A stretch of DNA of 64,000 nucleotides, from positions 1 to 64,000 of the forward strand of contig CAMYUL010000004.1 in NCBI GenBank assembly GCA_947302125.1. The letters run 5' to 3'. Under the pieces are notes generated by a model that was not told the DNA's origin, searched no databases, and saw nothing but the letters and a program-made list of their open reading frames with translations. Source of the DNA: an uncultured Candidatus Saccharibacteria bacterium. GTDB lineage: Bacteria > Patescibacteriota > Saccharimonadia > Saccharimonadales > Saccharimonadaceae. Positions 8,676 to 18,430 of this stretch are shown here, in pieces; the first letter of the stretch is position 1, and each line of letters starts with the position of its first letter. The position numbers were made by a program, and so were the translations under genes.

Positions 8676-11429
8676 ATGCCAAAAAATCAGAAACTCCCGA
8701 AACCACAGAAAGTGAAGAAAGAGAAAAAACCTACCGACAAGCTTGCCGATAAGACCGCAATGACCAAATTCCTTCAAGGAGTTTTTGGTGATGCACAAAA
8801 GAAAATCTTAAAGAAATATTACAAACGTACCTTGGATATCAATGCCCTAGAGCCGAAGTATCAGGCTATGAAAAAACGCGAATTAGCCGAACAAACCGAG
8901 GTCTTGAAGAAGAAACTAAACAAACTCCTCAAGAAAGAACAGGGCAAGCTCGCTATTGCCAAAAGCAAAAAGCAGGAAGTCACTAGTGACGCCCTAGAAC
9001 GCGCCCTTGATCAAATTTTGCCAGATGCTTTCGCACTCGTCCGCGAGGCCACTAATCGCGTCCTCAAGATGCGTCATTTCGACGTTCAGATCATCGGTGG
9101 TATTGCCCTGCACGAAGGCAACGTAGCCGAAATGAAGACCGGTGAAGGTAAAACCCTCGTCGCTATGCTTCCGGCTTACCTCAATGCACTCTCCGGTCGC
9201 GGCGTCCACGTCGTTACTGTCAACGATTACCTCGCGCAACGTGACGCTGGTTGGAACGGCCCAGTCTACGATTTCCTAGGTCTCTCCGTCGGTGTTATCA
9301 TTAACCAAGCATCATTTATTTATGACAAAAATTATACCAACGAAGATCATTCTGACGAGCGCTTAGCACACCTTAAGCCATGCTCTAGAAAGGAAGCTTA
9401 CGCCGCTGACGTTACTTATGGCACCAACAACGAATTTGGTTTCGATTACCTTCGCGACAACATGGTTGATGACGTTAAATACCTCCGCCAGCGCGAGCTA
9501 AACTATGCTATCGTTGACGAGGTCGACAGTATTCTTATCGACGAAGCCCGTACTCCACTTATCATTTCCGCTCCAGCCGGCGACAATCCAGAACAATACT
9601 ACAACTTCGCTAAGATTGCCGCTAAGCTCGGCGACGAAGATTACGTTTTAGACGAGAAACATCGCTCTGTCACCCTTACCGATAAAGGCGTCGACAAGGT
9701 CCAGAAGCTCCTCGGCATCGACAATCTCTATTCCGTGGAGAACACTCCTCTTGTCTATCATATGGATCAGGCCTTACGTGCCGAAGTCGTCTTTAAGCGC
9801 GACAAGGATTACGTCGTCACTAACTCCGGCGAGGTTATTATTGTCGATGAGCACACTGGTCGCTTAATGCAAGGCCGCCGCTACAATGAGGGCTTGCATC
9901 AGGCTATCGAGGCTAAGGAAGGCGTCCAGGTCAAAGAAGAGTCTATGACTCTAGCTACTATTTCTTTCCAGAATTTCTTCCGCCTATACCGCAAGCTTTC
10001 TGGTATGACCGGTACTGCATTTACCGAGGCTGAGGAATTCCAGCAAATTTACGCTCTCGACGTTATCCAGATTCCACCTAACCGTCCGATTCAGCGTGTA
10101 GATAAAGATGATCTTATTTACCGCACTGAGGCCGGCAAGCTTCGCGCCATCGTTAAAGAAGTTCAAAAATATCACGAAAAAGGCCAGCCAGTTCTAATCG
10201 GCTCCGCCAGCATCGTCAAGAACGAGCTTATCGCTAAATATCTCGACGCAGCCAAGATTCCTTACGAAATCTTAAACGCTAAGAACAACGAGCGTGAGGC
10301 CGCTATTATCGAAAAAGCTGGCGAGAAAGGCGCCGTCACTCTTGCTACCAACATGGCCGGTCGTGGTACCGATATCAAGCTTACGGATGAAGTCAAGAAA
10401 CTTGGCGGCTTAGTTGTAATCGGTTCTGAACGTCACGATTCTCGCCGCGTAGATAACCAGCTCCGTGGTCGTGGTGGACGCCAAGGCGATCCAGGTACCA
10501 CTCAATTCTTCGTTAGCTGTGAGGACGATCTTATGCGCATCTTCCAGGGCGATCGCATCGCGATGCTCATGTCCCGCCTCGGCGTCGACGAAGATACCCC
10601 TATCCAGACTCGTTCCGTCACTAAAACTTTGGAAACTGCTCAGAAGCGCATTGAAGGCTTCAACTTCGATTCTCGTAAAAATGTTGTTCAATACGATAAC
10701 GTCATCAACCGTCATCGCCGCGTAGTTTACACTATGCGCCGCAAGATTCTCGAGGGCGAAAATATCGAAAACGAAATTCACCGGCTCATCACTACTGCCT
10801 GCGAAGACCTTACCCAGTTCAGCTCTCGCGTTAATAAAAACTTCAAGTCAGAATTTAAGAAAGTCTTTGACCTAGATGATGATCTAGTAGAAACTATCGG
10901 CCTCATGCGCAAAGAAAAGGATCGTGCTAAGCTCGCCATCACTGCTGTTACTGAAGCCTACAAAGCTAAGGAAGCTGAGCTCGGCACCGACACTATCCGC
11001 CGCATCGAACGCGAAGTTTATCTCAAGGTCCTCGATAATCTCTGGATGCAGCACCTGGAAAACATGCAGCACCTTCGCGAAGGTATCCACTGGCGCAGCG
11101 TTGGCCAACGTGATCCACTCGTAGAGTATCGCTCAGAATCTCAGAAGCTCTTCGACAATCTTGAACGCAACCTCCGCGAGGAAGTCCTAAAGATCATCTT
11201 GAATCTATCTATTGAAGAAGCTATTGCTGCTGGTATCGTCGATGGTGAAGAATATGAGTCCGAACTTACTAAGATGGCTGCCTCCAGCACCGAAAAAGGC
11301 GTTAACGAAATCTCCGCCGGAGAGAAAAACCTAGATTCAGAATTCAAGAAGAAGACCGGCGCTAAAGTTCCAAAGAAAACTAGCTCCAAGAAGAAATCTA
11401 AGAAAAACTCCAAAAAGAAGAAAAAGTGA
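8676..11429 (+). CDS. secA: Preprotein translocase ATPase SecA
   Basis: 917 aa. NBD1 carries Walker A EMKTGEGKTLVAM (about 150-162) and the DEAD-like VDEVDSILIDEARTPL; NBD2 carries TNMAGRGTDIKL and GSERHDSRRVDNQLRGRGGRQGDPG; the scaffold helix and HSD follow (VYLKVLDNLWMQHLENM). The usual C-terminal SecB/zinc-binding CxC...CH motif is missing and replaced by a Ser/Lys-only tail. It ends in TGA inside a GTGA overlap with the M16 peptidase. Confidence 0.98.
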   Translation: MPKNQKLPKPQKVKKEKKPTDKLADKTAMTKFLQGVFGDAQKKILKKYYKRTLDINALEPKYQAMKKRELAEQTEVLKKKLNKLLKKEQGKLAIAKSKKQEVTSDALERALDQILPDAFALVREATNRVLKMRHFDVQIIGGIALHEGNVAEMKTGEGKTLVAMLPAYLNALSGRGVHVVTVNDYLAQRDAGWNGPVYDFLGLSVGVIINQASFIYDKNYTNEDHSDERLAHLKPCSRKEAYAADVTYGTNNEFGFDYLRDNMVDDVKYLRQRELNYAIVDEVDSILIDEARTPLIISAPAGDNPEQYYNFAKIAAKLGDEDYVLDEKHRSVTLTDKGVDKVQKLLGIDNLYSVENTPLVYHMDQALRAEVVFKRDKDYVVTNSGEVIIVDEHTGRLMQGRRYNEGLHQAIEAKEGVQVKEESMTLATISFQNFFRLYRKLSGMTGTAFTEAEEFQQIYALDVIQIPPNRPIQRVDKDDLIYRTEAGKLRAIVKEVQKYHEKGQPVLIGSASIVKNELIAKYLDAAKIPYEILNAKNNEREAAIIEKAGEKGAVTLATNMAGRGTDIKLTDEVKKLGGLVVIGSERHDSRRVDNQLRGRGGRQGDPGTTQFFVSCEDDLMRIFQGDRIAMLMSRLGVDEDTPIQTRSVTKTLETAQKRIEGFNFDSRKNVVQYDNVINRHRRVVYTMRRKILEGENIENEIHRLITTACEDLTQFSSRVNKNFKSEFKKVFDLDDDLVETIGLMRKEKDRAKLAITAVTEAYKAKEAELGTDTIRRIEREVYLKVLDNLWMQHLENMQHLREGIHWRSVGQRDPLVEYRSESQKLFDNLERNLREEVLKIILNLSIEEAIAAGIVDGEEYESELTKMAASSTEKGVNEISAGEKNLDSEFKKKTGAKVPKKTSSKKKSKKNSKKKKK

Positions 11430-12697
11430 AACACTCTGTTGAAGAAGTAAGGCTGAGAAACGGCGCTTGTGGGCTACTTGTTAATGTCCCAAATGCCAGC
11501 GTAATGAATATCCGCGTTCAGTTTCGCGGCGGCATGCGCTACGCCAAAAAGCCAGAACTTTATGAGATCGCTCATGTCGTAGAACATCTCAGCTTTGGAG
11601 CCAATTCCAGATATCGCGACGAGCAAGCCTACGAAGCCGATTTCACCAAGAATGGCGCTTACCATAACGCTTGGACTTCTGATTTTTCCGTCTGTTATGA
11701 ATCAGAATGCGCTGACTTTGAATGGGAGCGCATTCTCGATTTAAATAGTGTAGCTATCGCTTCTCCCCGTTTCAATGAAGAAGAACTAAAAAGCGAAAAG
11801 GGAACAGTTAGAGCTGAACTTACTGGATATTTAAACGACTATTCTCGTCTGCTCTGGCCACGCCTCCAAACCGCCATTGGTGAAGAGACACCAAATCTTC
11901 GCGAGAGGCTAAATACTTTGCCTAACATTGAGCTAAAAGATATTCGCGAACACTACCGCCGCACACACACTGCTGGAAACATGCGCTTCATTATTACCGG
12001 TCGCATCAAACATCGCAAACGCAAAATCTTACGCATGCTCGAGGGCTGGAATCTCAAAGAAGGCAACCGCCTAGCCGTACCAGAAGATAGTCTCCATCCA
12101 TCAGACGCAGTGTTGATTAGGAGAAAAGACGCTTCCAATATTACCTTTGGATTTTCTTATGTTATCCCACAACGCTTAAATGCCGAAAAAGTCCACGCTA
12201 TGGATTGTCTCAATCATATTGTTACCGGCACAATGAATAGCCGCATTTTTGGTAAAGCCAGGAAGCGCGGACTAGTATATGGCATGGGAAGTTGCGTCTC
12301 TAATAGCGTACACAACTGTTCTTGGGACTTCGACGGCGAAGTCAGTATAGAAGATGCCGAAAATCTCTTCGACCTGATCCATAAAGAGCTCACTAATATT
12401 GTAGATGGCAATATTACCGACGAGGAAATTGAAGCAGCCAAAGCTTACACACTTGGGCGCTATCAAATTGACGCCCAGACCGTAGGACAAATTTCCGATT
12501 ACTACACTGACAGCTATTTTGTAAACGACGAGATCGGTGACTACGATCGCACTCCAGAAATCATCAACAATATTACTAAAACCGATATCATCAAAATCGC
12601 TCAAAAATTCATCTCGTCTGGCATTTCAGCAATGGTAGCTGTCTCGTCCTGCGAAAAATCACTCATCTCCACCCTCTCGGAAAAACTCAAAATATAG
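11426..12697 (+). CDS. M16 family zinc metallopeptidase (pitrilysin-like)
   Basis: 423 aa. The inverted zinc motif HxxEH is seen as AHVVEHLSFGAN near residue 49, with the downstream acidic helix (FNEEELKSEKGTVRAEL) providing the third ligand. The length fits a two-lobe half-protein that works as a dimer, like YmxG/PqqF-type peptidases. There is no signal peptide, so it is probably cytoplasmic. The GTG start overlaps the secA stop (GTGA), implying coupled translation. The substrate is unknown. Confidence 0.85.
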   Translation: MKHSVEEVRLRNGACGLLVNVPNASVMNIRVQFRGGMRYAKKPELYEIAHVVEHLSFGANSRYRDEQAYEADFTKNGAYHNAWTSDFSVCYESECADFEWERILDLNSVAIASPRFNEEELKSEKGTVRAELTGYLNDYSRLLWPRLQTAIGEETPNLRERLNTLPNIELKDIREHYRRTHTAGNMRFIITGRIKHRKRKILRMLEGWNLKEGNRLAVPEDSLHPSDAVLIRRKDASNITFGFSYVIPQRLNAEKVHAMDCLNHIVTGTMNSRIFGKARKRGLVYGMGSCVSNSVHNCSWDFDGEVSIEDAENLFDLIHKELTNIVDGNITDEEIEAAKAYTLGRYQIDAQTVGQISDYYTDSYFVNDEIGDYDRTPEIINNITKTDIIKIAQKFISSGISAMVAVSSCEKSLISTLSEKLKI

Positions 12698-12712
12698 TGT
12701 ATAATATATACT

Positions 12713-13975
12713 ATGAAACTTGCTATTCTAGGCTATGGAGTAGAAGGGCAGAGCGTAGAAAAATATTTCAAAACTCACCCCTACGAAGACACTCCTGCAA
12801 ATGAAATAGATATCACTGTTTTTGATAACTTTGACGACTCTAAACTCAGCGAGCTTGAGCTGGAAAATTTTGATGTCGTTTTTCGCTCACCATCTGTCCG
12901 CTTACATCCGGAAATTAAGACCAACTGGGACTCTATTACCAACTATTTCTTTAGACACTGTGCAGCTCGCATCATTGGTGTTACCGGCACCAAAGGCAAA
13001 GGAACTACCTGCACTATGGCTGCAGCATTACTTGAATCTCTTGGCGAGAAAGTACACATTGTTGGCAATATTGGACGCCCAGCACTCGAAGAGCTTGACA
13101 AAATCAAAAAAGATGACGTAGTAGTATACGAGCTCTCAAGCTTTCAGCTTTGGGATCTCAAAAAATCACCAACAGTTTCAGTAGTTTTACGTATCGAGCC
13201 AGACCATCTTGATGTACACAAAGATTTTGACGATTACTTAAATGCAAAATCCAATATCGTCAAACACCAAGGCGAAGAAGATACTGCAATTTACTACCTT
13301 GATAATTCTTGCTCTGTCAATATTGGAAAAAGCGGCAAAGGGAAAAGCCTCTCTTACCCACTAGACATTTCTAAAGAACTCCTGGAAATTCTTGACAGCC
13401 TCAACGTTCCTGGCGCCCATAATCGCGAAAATGCCGAAGCTGCGCTACTTGCCGTCTATACTTATGAAAATCCAGATTCAAATCTTGAAGAATTCTTGCG
13501 CGCTAATCTCAGCAATTTCAAAACAGCACTCTCTAATTATGTCTCACTCCCACATCATCTTGAATTTGTTCGCGAGCTAAATGGTGTTAAATACTATGAC
13601 GACAACTTCGCATCTGCCTTCCCAGCACTCGACGTTGCCATTTCCGCCTTTGGCACTCAACCGGTCGTAATTATTGCCGGCGGCAAAGATCGCGGCCTAG
13701 ATCTTTCAAAGGTCAAAGACCGTCTAGCATCGGCCGGAAATATAGTAAAAGTTATTTTGATTGGCGAAACTAAAGAAAAGCTAGCTACAGGAATGCCAAA
13801 AAACCGATGCATCCTTGCAGATGATTTGAAGACCGCCGTTGAAACCGCTCAACAAATTGCTGAAGAAAAGTCTGCCTACGTGATCATGTCTCCAGGAGCT
13901 CCTTCATTTGATATGTTTAAAAACTTCAAGGACCGTGGCGAAAAATTCCAAAAGATAGTAAAGGGCCTCAAATAA
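12713..13975 (+). CDS. murD: UDP-MurNAc-L-Ala glutamate ligase (MurD/MurD2-like)
   Basis: 420 aa, Mur ligase family: ATP loop GVTGTKGKGTTCTMAAA (about 94-110), the MurD hallmark YELSSFQLWDL, a metal/His region EPDHLDVH, and C-terminal GGKDRGLDLS. It adds glutamate to UDP-MurNAc-L-Ala in the cytoplasm. The next gene (1-bp TAATG overlap) looks like the epimerase MurL; in Xanthomonas the partner ligase MurD2 uses L-Glu rather than D-Glu, so this enzyme may too. ATG is 7 nt after TATAAT (12700-12705): probably leaderless. Confidence 0.9.
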   Translation: MKLAILGYGVEGQSVEKYFKTHPYEDTPANEIDITVFDNFDDSKLSELELENFDVVFRSPSVRLHPEIKTNWDSITNYFFRHCAARIIGVTGTKGKGTTCTMAAALLESLGEKVHIVGNIGRPALEELDKIKKDDVVVYELSSFQLWDLKKSPTVSVVLRIEPDHLDVHKDFDDYLNAKSNIVKHQGEEDTAIYYLDNSCSVNIGKSGKGKSLSYPLDISKELLEILDSLNVPGAHNRENAEAALLAVYTYENPDSNLEEFLRANLSNFKTALSNYVSLPHHLEFVRELNGVKYYDDNFASAFPALDVAISAFGTQPVVIIAGGKDRGLDLSKVKDRLASAGNIVKVILIGETKEKLATGMPKNRCILADDLKTAVETAQQIAEEKSAYVIMSPGAPSFDMFKNFKDRGEKFQKIVKGLK

Positions 13976-15237
13976 TGTTTAAATTCTTAAACTACGAATT
14001 CGATCAAAATTCCTTCTCCGCTTCGTTTAATTATCTTGGTCCGGACGGTACGACTTTTTGCGAAAAGATCAACTTTAGAAAAACTAATTATGATTTTTCG
14101 AATCGAGAACTTTTAGACCGCGCCCTATTTTTGGCGCATATCATTATCGGTACATCTTATTATAAGGCGCATCCAACCCCAGACGTCGCATTAGAAAAAA
14201 GTCTTACCGATTTTCAGGCTAAATTCTTTAGCACAGTTTATCAAGAAGGCCTTTCCCAATTTGCCTACGAAAACAATCTCACTCGCGATAATCTTGCCCA
14301 TTTCGTTGCAGAAAGCGCCGTTGAACCATCCGAACTAGAACATAGCGGGTCCGGCATTTTATGCGGACAATCCGGCGGGAAAGACTCCCTCCTTGTCGCC
14401 AAGCTTCTAACAAATTCCAAGAAGCCTTGGACGGCAATAATGGTCTCCAGCACAGAGAACTACCCAAAAGTCATCGACAATGTCGGTGCTAAAGAGTTTG
14501 ATCTAATTATCAGAAAAATCGACATCGAGAGCCTTAAGGCGTCCGGGGGACTCAACGGCCACGTTCCAGTTACTTATATCAATATGGCCATCATGCTGAT
14601 CCAAGCAATTCTAAACGGTGATAACTATATCCTAACTTCAATCGGACACGAAGGTGCTGAACCACACGCATACCTCGGCGACCTTCCAGTCAACCACCAG
14701 TGGAGTAAAACTTGGGAAGCAGAGCAGCTCTTCTTGGAATACGTGCAAAAATATGTCGCCAAAAATATCTTTATAGGATCACCACTTAGGCAATATTCTG
14801 AGCTAAAAATCGCCGAGCTCTTTGTCGAAAATTGCTGGGCAGAATACGGGCACAATTTCAGCTCCTGCAATGTTGCCAATTACAAACAGGGAATTAATAA
14901 TCAGGCATTATCATGGTGTGGTCTTTGTGCTAAATGCGCCAACTCATACTTATTATTTTCTCCTTTCTTAGAACCAGAAGATTTGAACCTACTTTTCCCA
15001 GAGCACAAGTCCTTGCTAGAAAAACCAGAACTCTCCGACGATTTTAAAGGCTTGCTCGGAATCGATGGGGTCATAAAACCATTTGAATGTATTGGCGAAA
15101 TAGCTGAGCTTCGCAAAGCTTACCAGTTAAAAAAGGCTGCTTATCCAGACCTTCCATTCATTGTCCCAGCCTCTGATTTTGATTATGAAAAACTTTACCC
15201 AGCCAATGAAGAGCTAACTAATTTATTGGAAGTCTAA
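13975..15237 (+). CDS. murL: Probable UDP-MurNAc-L-Ala-L-Glu epimerase (MurL-like)
   Basis: 420 aa. A PP-loop ATP pyrophosphatase motif GQSGGKDSLLVAKLL lies at about residues 129-143, with TSIGHEGAEPH in the middle and a CGLCAKC cluster near 317-323. MurL epimerases use ATP, releasing AMP and PPi, to convert the L-Glu of UDP-MurNAc-L-Ala-L-Glu to D-Glu, and carry a PP-loop. The tight coupling to a murD gene is the main support. The alternative is another PP-loop enzyme (tRNA or amidation type), but the length and the gene pair favour MurL. No signal peptide. Confidence 0.75.
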   Translation: MFKFLNYEFDQNSFSASFNYLGPDGTTFCEKINFRKTNYDFSNRELLDRALFLAHIIIGTSYYKAHPTPDVALEKSLTDFQAKFFSTVYQEGLSQFAYENNLTRDNLAHFVAESAVEPSELEHSGSGILCGQSGGKDSLLVAKLLTNSKKPWTAIMVSSTENYPKVIDNVGAKEFDLIIRKIDIESLKASGGLNGHVPVTYINMAIMLIQAILNGDNYILTSIGHEGAEPHAYLGDLPVNHQWSKTWEAEQLFLEYVQKYVAKNIFIGSPLRQYSELKIAELFVENCWAEYGHNFSSCNVANYKQGINNQALSWCGLCAKCANSYLLFSPFLEPEDLNLLFPEHKSLLEKPELSDDFKGLLGIDGVIKPFECIGEIAELRKAYQLKKAAYPDLPFIVPASDFDYEKLYPANEELTNLLEV

Positions 15238-15238
15238 T

Positions 15239-16321
15239 ATGCAAAATAAAAAACGTCTAGAAGAGCTCTCGAATAATTTTTCCGAAGCTTATAAAACCCT
15301 AAAAATCGACGAAAAAATTAAAGAGCAGCAAAGACTAGAAGAGCTCGTATCTGATCCAGAAATCTGGAAAGACCCAAACGATGCGCGCGAGAAAAACGAG
15401 AACTTAGCACGCCTTTCAGAAGCTATCGAACCTTGGCAGCTTCTGAAAATCCAGCTCTCTGACATTTCAGAACTATTGGATTTAGGAGAGGAAGACCTTA
15501 ACCAAGAAATTGACGAGCAGCTAACCACCCTAGAAGAAAACTTTAGTACCCTTAAAAAATCTCTCAAATTCACTGGACCATACGATCATGGTGACGCAAT
15601 TATCAGGATTACCTCTGGAGCTGGTGGCACCGAGGCTATGGATTGGGCCGGCATGTTAGAACGTATGTATCTTCGCTTTTTCGAAAAAAATAATTTCAAA
15701 AGCACTCTCATCGAACGAGTCTCCGGCGAAGAGGCTGGTATTAAAACTGCCGTCTACGAAGTTTCCGGCCAAGATGCGTACGGCAAGCTAAAAAGCGAAC
15801 ACGGCACCCACCGCCTAGTTCGCCTTAGTCCTTTTAATGCCGACAACTTACGCCAAACTTCTTTTTCGCTAGTAGAGGTTTTACCGGTCATCAAAAATGA
15901 CTCCACTGTTGAAATTAACGATAAAGATCTCCGCATTGACGTTTACCACTCCGGAGGACATGGCGGGCAATCGGTTAATACCACCAACTCCGCAGTCCGC
16001 ATTACCCATATCCCGACCAACACTGTCGTCGCCATTCAAAATGAACGTTCACAACTTCAGAACAAAGAAAAGGCTATGGAGATTTTACGAGGCAAGCTTG
16101 CTCAAATGCAAATCGAACAACAAGCAGAAAGTATCGACAAGCTGCGTGCTGGAGAATCAGCCTCCTGGGGACAACAAATTAGAAATTACGTCATGCAACC
16201 ATACAAGCTCGTTAAAGACACCCGCACGAAGTACGAAGAGACTGACGTTGATGCTGTTCTAGACGGAAAAATTGACGGTTTTATCGACGCCTTTCTAGAA
16301 CTCTCGCTAAAAGACCAGTAA
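15239..16321 (+). CDS. prfB: Peptide chain release factor 2
   Basis: 360 aa. The codon-reading tripeptide is SPF (HRLVRLSPFNADNLR), specific for RF2, and the peptidyl-hydrolase motif is HSGGHGGQSVNTTNSA. The gene is a single frame from the ATG with no internal TGA, so the autoregulatory +1 frameshift found in many prfB genes is absent. RF2 means TGA is decoded as stop. It starts 1 nt after the murL stop. Confidence 0.97.
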   Translation: MQNKKRLEELSNNFSEAYKTLKIDEKIKEQQRLEELVSDPEIWKDPNDAREKNENLARLSEAIEPWQLLKIQLSDISELLDLGEEDLNQEIDEQLTTLEENFSTLKKSLKFTGPYDHGDAIIRITSGAGGTEAMDWAGMLERMYLRFFEKNNFKSTLIERVSGEEAGIKTAVYEVSGQDAYGKLKSEHGTHRLVRLSPFNADNLRQTSFSLVEVLPVIKNDSTVEINDKDLRIDVYHSGGHGGQSVNTTNSAVRITHIPTNTVVAIQNERSQLQNKEKAMEILRGKLAQMQIEQQAESIDKLRAGESASWGQQIRNYVMQPYKLVKDTRTKYEETDVDAVLDGKIDGFIDAFLELSLKDQ

Positions 16322-16360
16322 ATCTTGCGCATTCTTCAGGCTTATGCTAATATATAATAT

Positions 16361-17353
16361 ATGATATTGCTCGATCAAGTAACTAAAACCTTTAGGGGCG
16401 ATGCTCGCCCTGCGCTTGATCATGTCTCCCTTCATATTGAGCCGAATGAATTCGTTTTTCTAGTTGGTAAATCTGGCGCCGGCAAATCTACCTTGATGAA
16501 AATGATTACCAAGGAAGAAATCCCCGACTCAGGCAAGATTATTATTGGTGGCATCGACCTAGATTACGTTAAGAAGCGTTATATCCCTCACTACCGCCGC
16601 AGACTCGGTGTTGTCTTCCAAGATTTTAAGCTACTCCCAGGCCGCACTGTCTACGAAAACGTCGCTTTTGCCCTAGAAATTGCCGGCATGAGCAACAAGG
16701 AAATTGATAAGACTGTTCCAAAAGTTCTTGAGCTGGTTGGGCTCGCCGACAAGGCCAAGAAGTTTCCACGCCATCTATCCGGTGGCGAACAGCAGCGCGT
16801 TTCAATTGCTCGTTCCATTGCTAGACAACCGAAGATCTTAATTGCTGATGAGCCTACCGGCAACCTAGATAAGCTTACTAGGAAGGAAATTATTGATCTT
16901 TTGCAGAAGATTAACGATTTCGGCACTACAATCTTAGTCACTACCCACGACGAAAACATCGTCAATAATCTCAGAAAACGCGTCGTCACATTAAAGGATG
17001 GCAAAATTGTCGCCGACCAAAAAGTCCACGGCATCTACAAGCTAGATGATGAGCCAGTTGCTACGGTAGAACAAACTACTCGCGTCATCCGCACCCCAGC
17101 CATAACAAAGCCGACACAAATTATCAATCCTTTTGATACTACCAAGTATAATATCTCCACCAGGCCTCGCAGAGCTTCAAAAGTCGTAGCCGAATCAAAG
17201 GTTGCGGCCGGCCCAAGAATCGCCGCTGAGCCAAAGGCCGCTTCAGAGCCAAAGATTACTGCTTCCGCTCAACCCAACATCCGTCGCAGAGCAACCGTTA
17301 CACCAGCCAACGTCAGAGATCCACGCCGCTATCGTTCAAGGAGGGTAATCTAA
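16361..17353 (+). CDS. ftsE: Cell-division ABC ATPase FtsE with C-terminal extension
   Basis: 330 aa against about 220-230 in E. coli. The ATPase core has Walker A GKSGAGKSTLMK (about 36-47), Q-loop VFQDFKLLPGRTVYENV, signature LSGGEQQRVSIARS and Walker B ILIADEPTGNLD. About 100 extra residues follow: Ala/Pro/Arg-rich, with AEPKAASEPK-type repeats and an Arg-rich end; they may bind membrane, DNA or a partner. FtsEX gates septal hydrolases. TAATG overlap with ftsX. The TAATAT box (16348-16353) after TATGC is 7 nt before ATG. Confidence 0.95.
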   Translation: MILLDQVTKTFRGDARPALDHVSLHIEPNEFVFLVGKSGAGKSTLMKMITKEEIPDSGKIIIGGIDLDYVKKRYIPHYRRRLGVVFQDFKLLPGRTVYENVAFALEIAGMSNKEIDKTVPKVLELVGLADKAKKFPRHLSGGEQQRVSIARSIARQPKILIADEPTGNLDKLTRKEIIDLLQKINDFGTTILVTTHDENIVNNLRKRVVTLKDGKIVADQKVHGIYKLDDEPVATVEQTTRVIRTPAITKPTQIINPFDTTKYNISTRPRRASKVVAESKVAAGPRIAAEPKAASEPKITASAQPNIRRRATVTPANVRDPRRYRSRRVI

Positions 17354-18384
17354 TGCCAAATCAGACCAAGCAAAATCTAAAGACTATGAGCAAAAACAGC
17401 GGGACAAAAAAGCTCCGCAGTACTTCTCGCATTTTTAAATACGGCGCCATTAGTTTTTCTAGAAATATTTGGCTTTCTATTGCTGCTACTTTGGTAATGA
17501 GCATGACACTCATTATCCTATTTGTTACCATTATCGCCAGCGCAATCTTGGCCTCTACCGCTGACGCTATGCGTGAGAAGATTGATATTACTATCTACTT
17601 CAAACCTGGCACATCGGAAACATCGCTTTCTCAAATGGCGAATATCATGTCTCAGGATGAGAATGTTAAGAATGTTGAAGTTTCTACCTCCGAAGAAGAA
17701 TACGACAAATTCCTTGAAGAAAACGCTGACAATGAAGATCTCTTAACCGCCCTCGGTGGAGAAGATAGCGAAATGCGCCAGATGATGATCGACCGAATGC
17801 AGTCTACTATGCGCATCAAAGTTTTTGACGTGGACGACCTATCCAGTATCGAACACACGGTCAATAGTAATCGTACTTTCCTAATCAATATTGATCCAGC
17901 CAACCCTCCAACATACGACGCCAACCGTTCCGCTTTTGAAAGAATTACTTCCTGGGCCAATCTCGCTAGAAACGCTGGCATTATCTTATCTATTATTTTC
18001 TTAGTCATCTCCATTCTAGTCATCTTCAACACTATTCGCATGGCTATCTTCTCTAGGCGTGAAGAAATCTACATGATGAAACTCGTCGGCGCAGATAACG
18101 GCTTTATTCGTGGACCGTTCCTTATTGAAGCTCAAATTTGCGGATTTATCTCTGGTATTATTGCCGCCACCGTTGGTTTCTTAGGCTTCCATGCCTTAGC
18201 TCCGCATCTAGAGAATTACGGCATTGACATTTCTATGATTAACGATGTCCTTGAGACCAACTGGCTTATTGTTGTCTATCTCATTACTATATCCGTCGGC
18301 ATTCTTATCGGTACCGTTTCCTCATCGCTAGCTATTAGAAAATATCTAAACGCCACTGCTAAGCGCGCCAAAAAACGCAAATAG
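17353..18384 (+). CDS. ftsX: Cell-division ABC permease FtsX
   Basis: 343 aa. TM1 (about 38-65), an extracellular domain of about 130 residues rich in Glu/Asp/Met, then three TM segments (about 205-228, 255-280, 310-333), the FtsX topology. The ending is basic (TAKRAKKRK). It forms the FtsEX complex with the preceding gene and should control the CHAP/coiled-coil hydrolase encoded immediately downstream. Confidence 0.95.
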   Translation: MPNQTKQNLKTMSKNSGTKKLRSTSRIFKYGAISFSRNIWLSIAATLVMSMTLIILFVTIIASAILASTADAMREKIDITIYFKPGTSETSLSQMANIMSQDENVKNVEVSTSEEEYDKFLEENADNEDLLTALGGEDSEMRQMMIDRMQSTMRIKVFDVDDLSSIEHTVNSNRTFLINIDPANPPTYDANRSAFERITSWANLARNAGIILSIIFLVISILVIFNTIRMAIFSRREEIYMMKLVGADNGFIRGPFLIEAQICGFISGIIAATVGFLGFHALAPHLENYGIDISMINDVLETNWLIVVYLITISVGILIGTVSSSLAIRKYLNATAKRAKKRK

Positions 18385-18395
18385 TAAGCCCCATC

Positions 18396-18424
18396 TTGAC
18401 ATATCATACCGCTTATGCTAAGAT
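18396..18424 (+). promoter_or_regulatory. Promoter of the CHAP hydrolase gene
   Basis: TTGACA (18396-18401), 17 nt, TAAGAT (18419-18424), with TTATGC before the -10. The ATG follows after 6 nt, so transcription should begin at or next to the start codon. Confidence 0.8.
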
Positions 18425-18430
18425 GGAATT

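Noticed and set aside
11400..11432. TGA recoding as in SR1/Gracilibacteria
   Set aside because: secA, ftsW and rnhA all end sensibly at TGA and RF2 is encoded.
15239..15400. Programmed +1 frameshift in prfB
   Set aside because: The frame is continuous from the ATG, with no early TGA.
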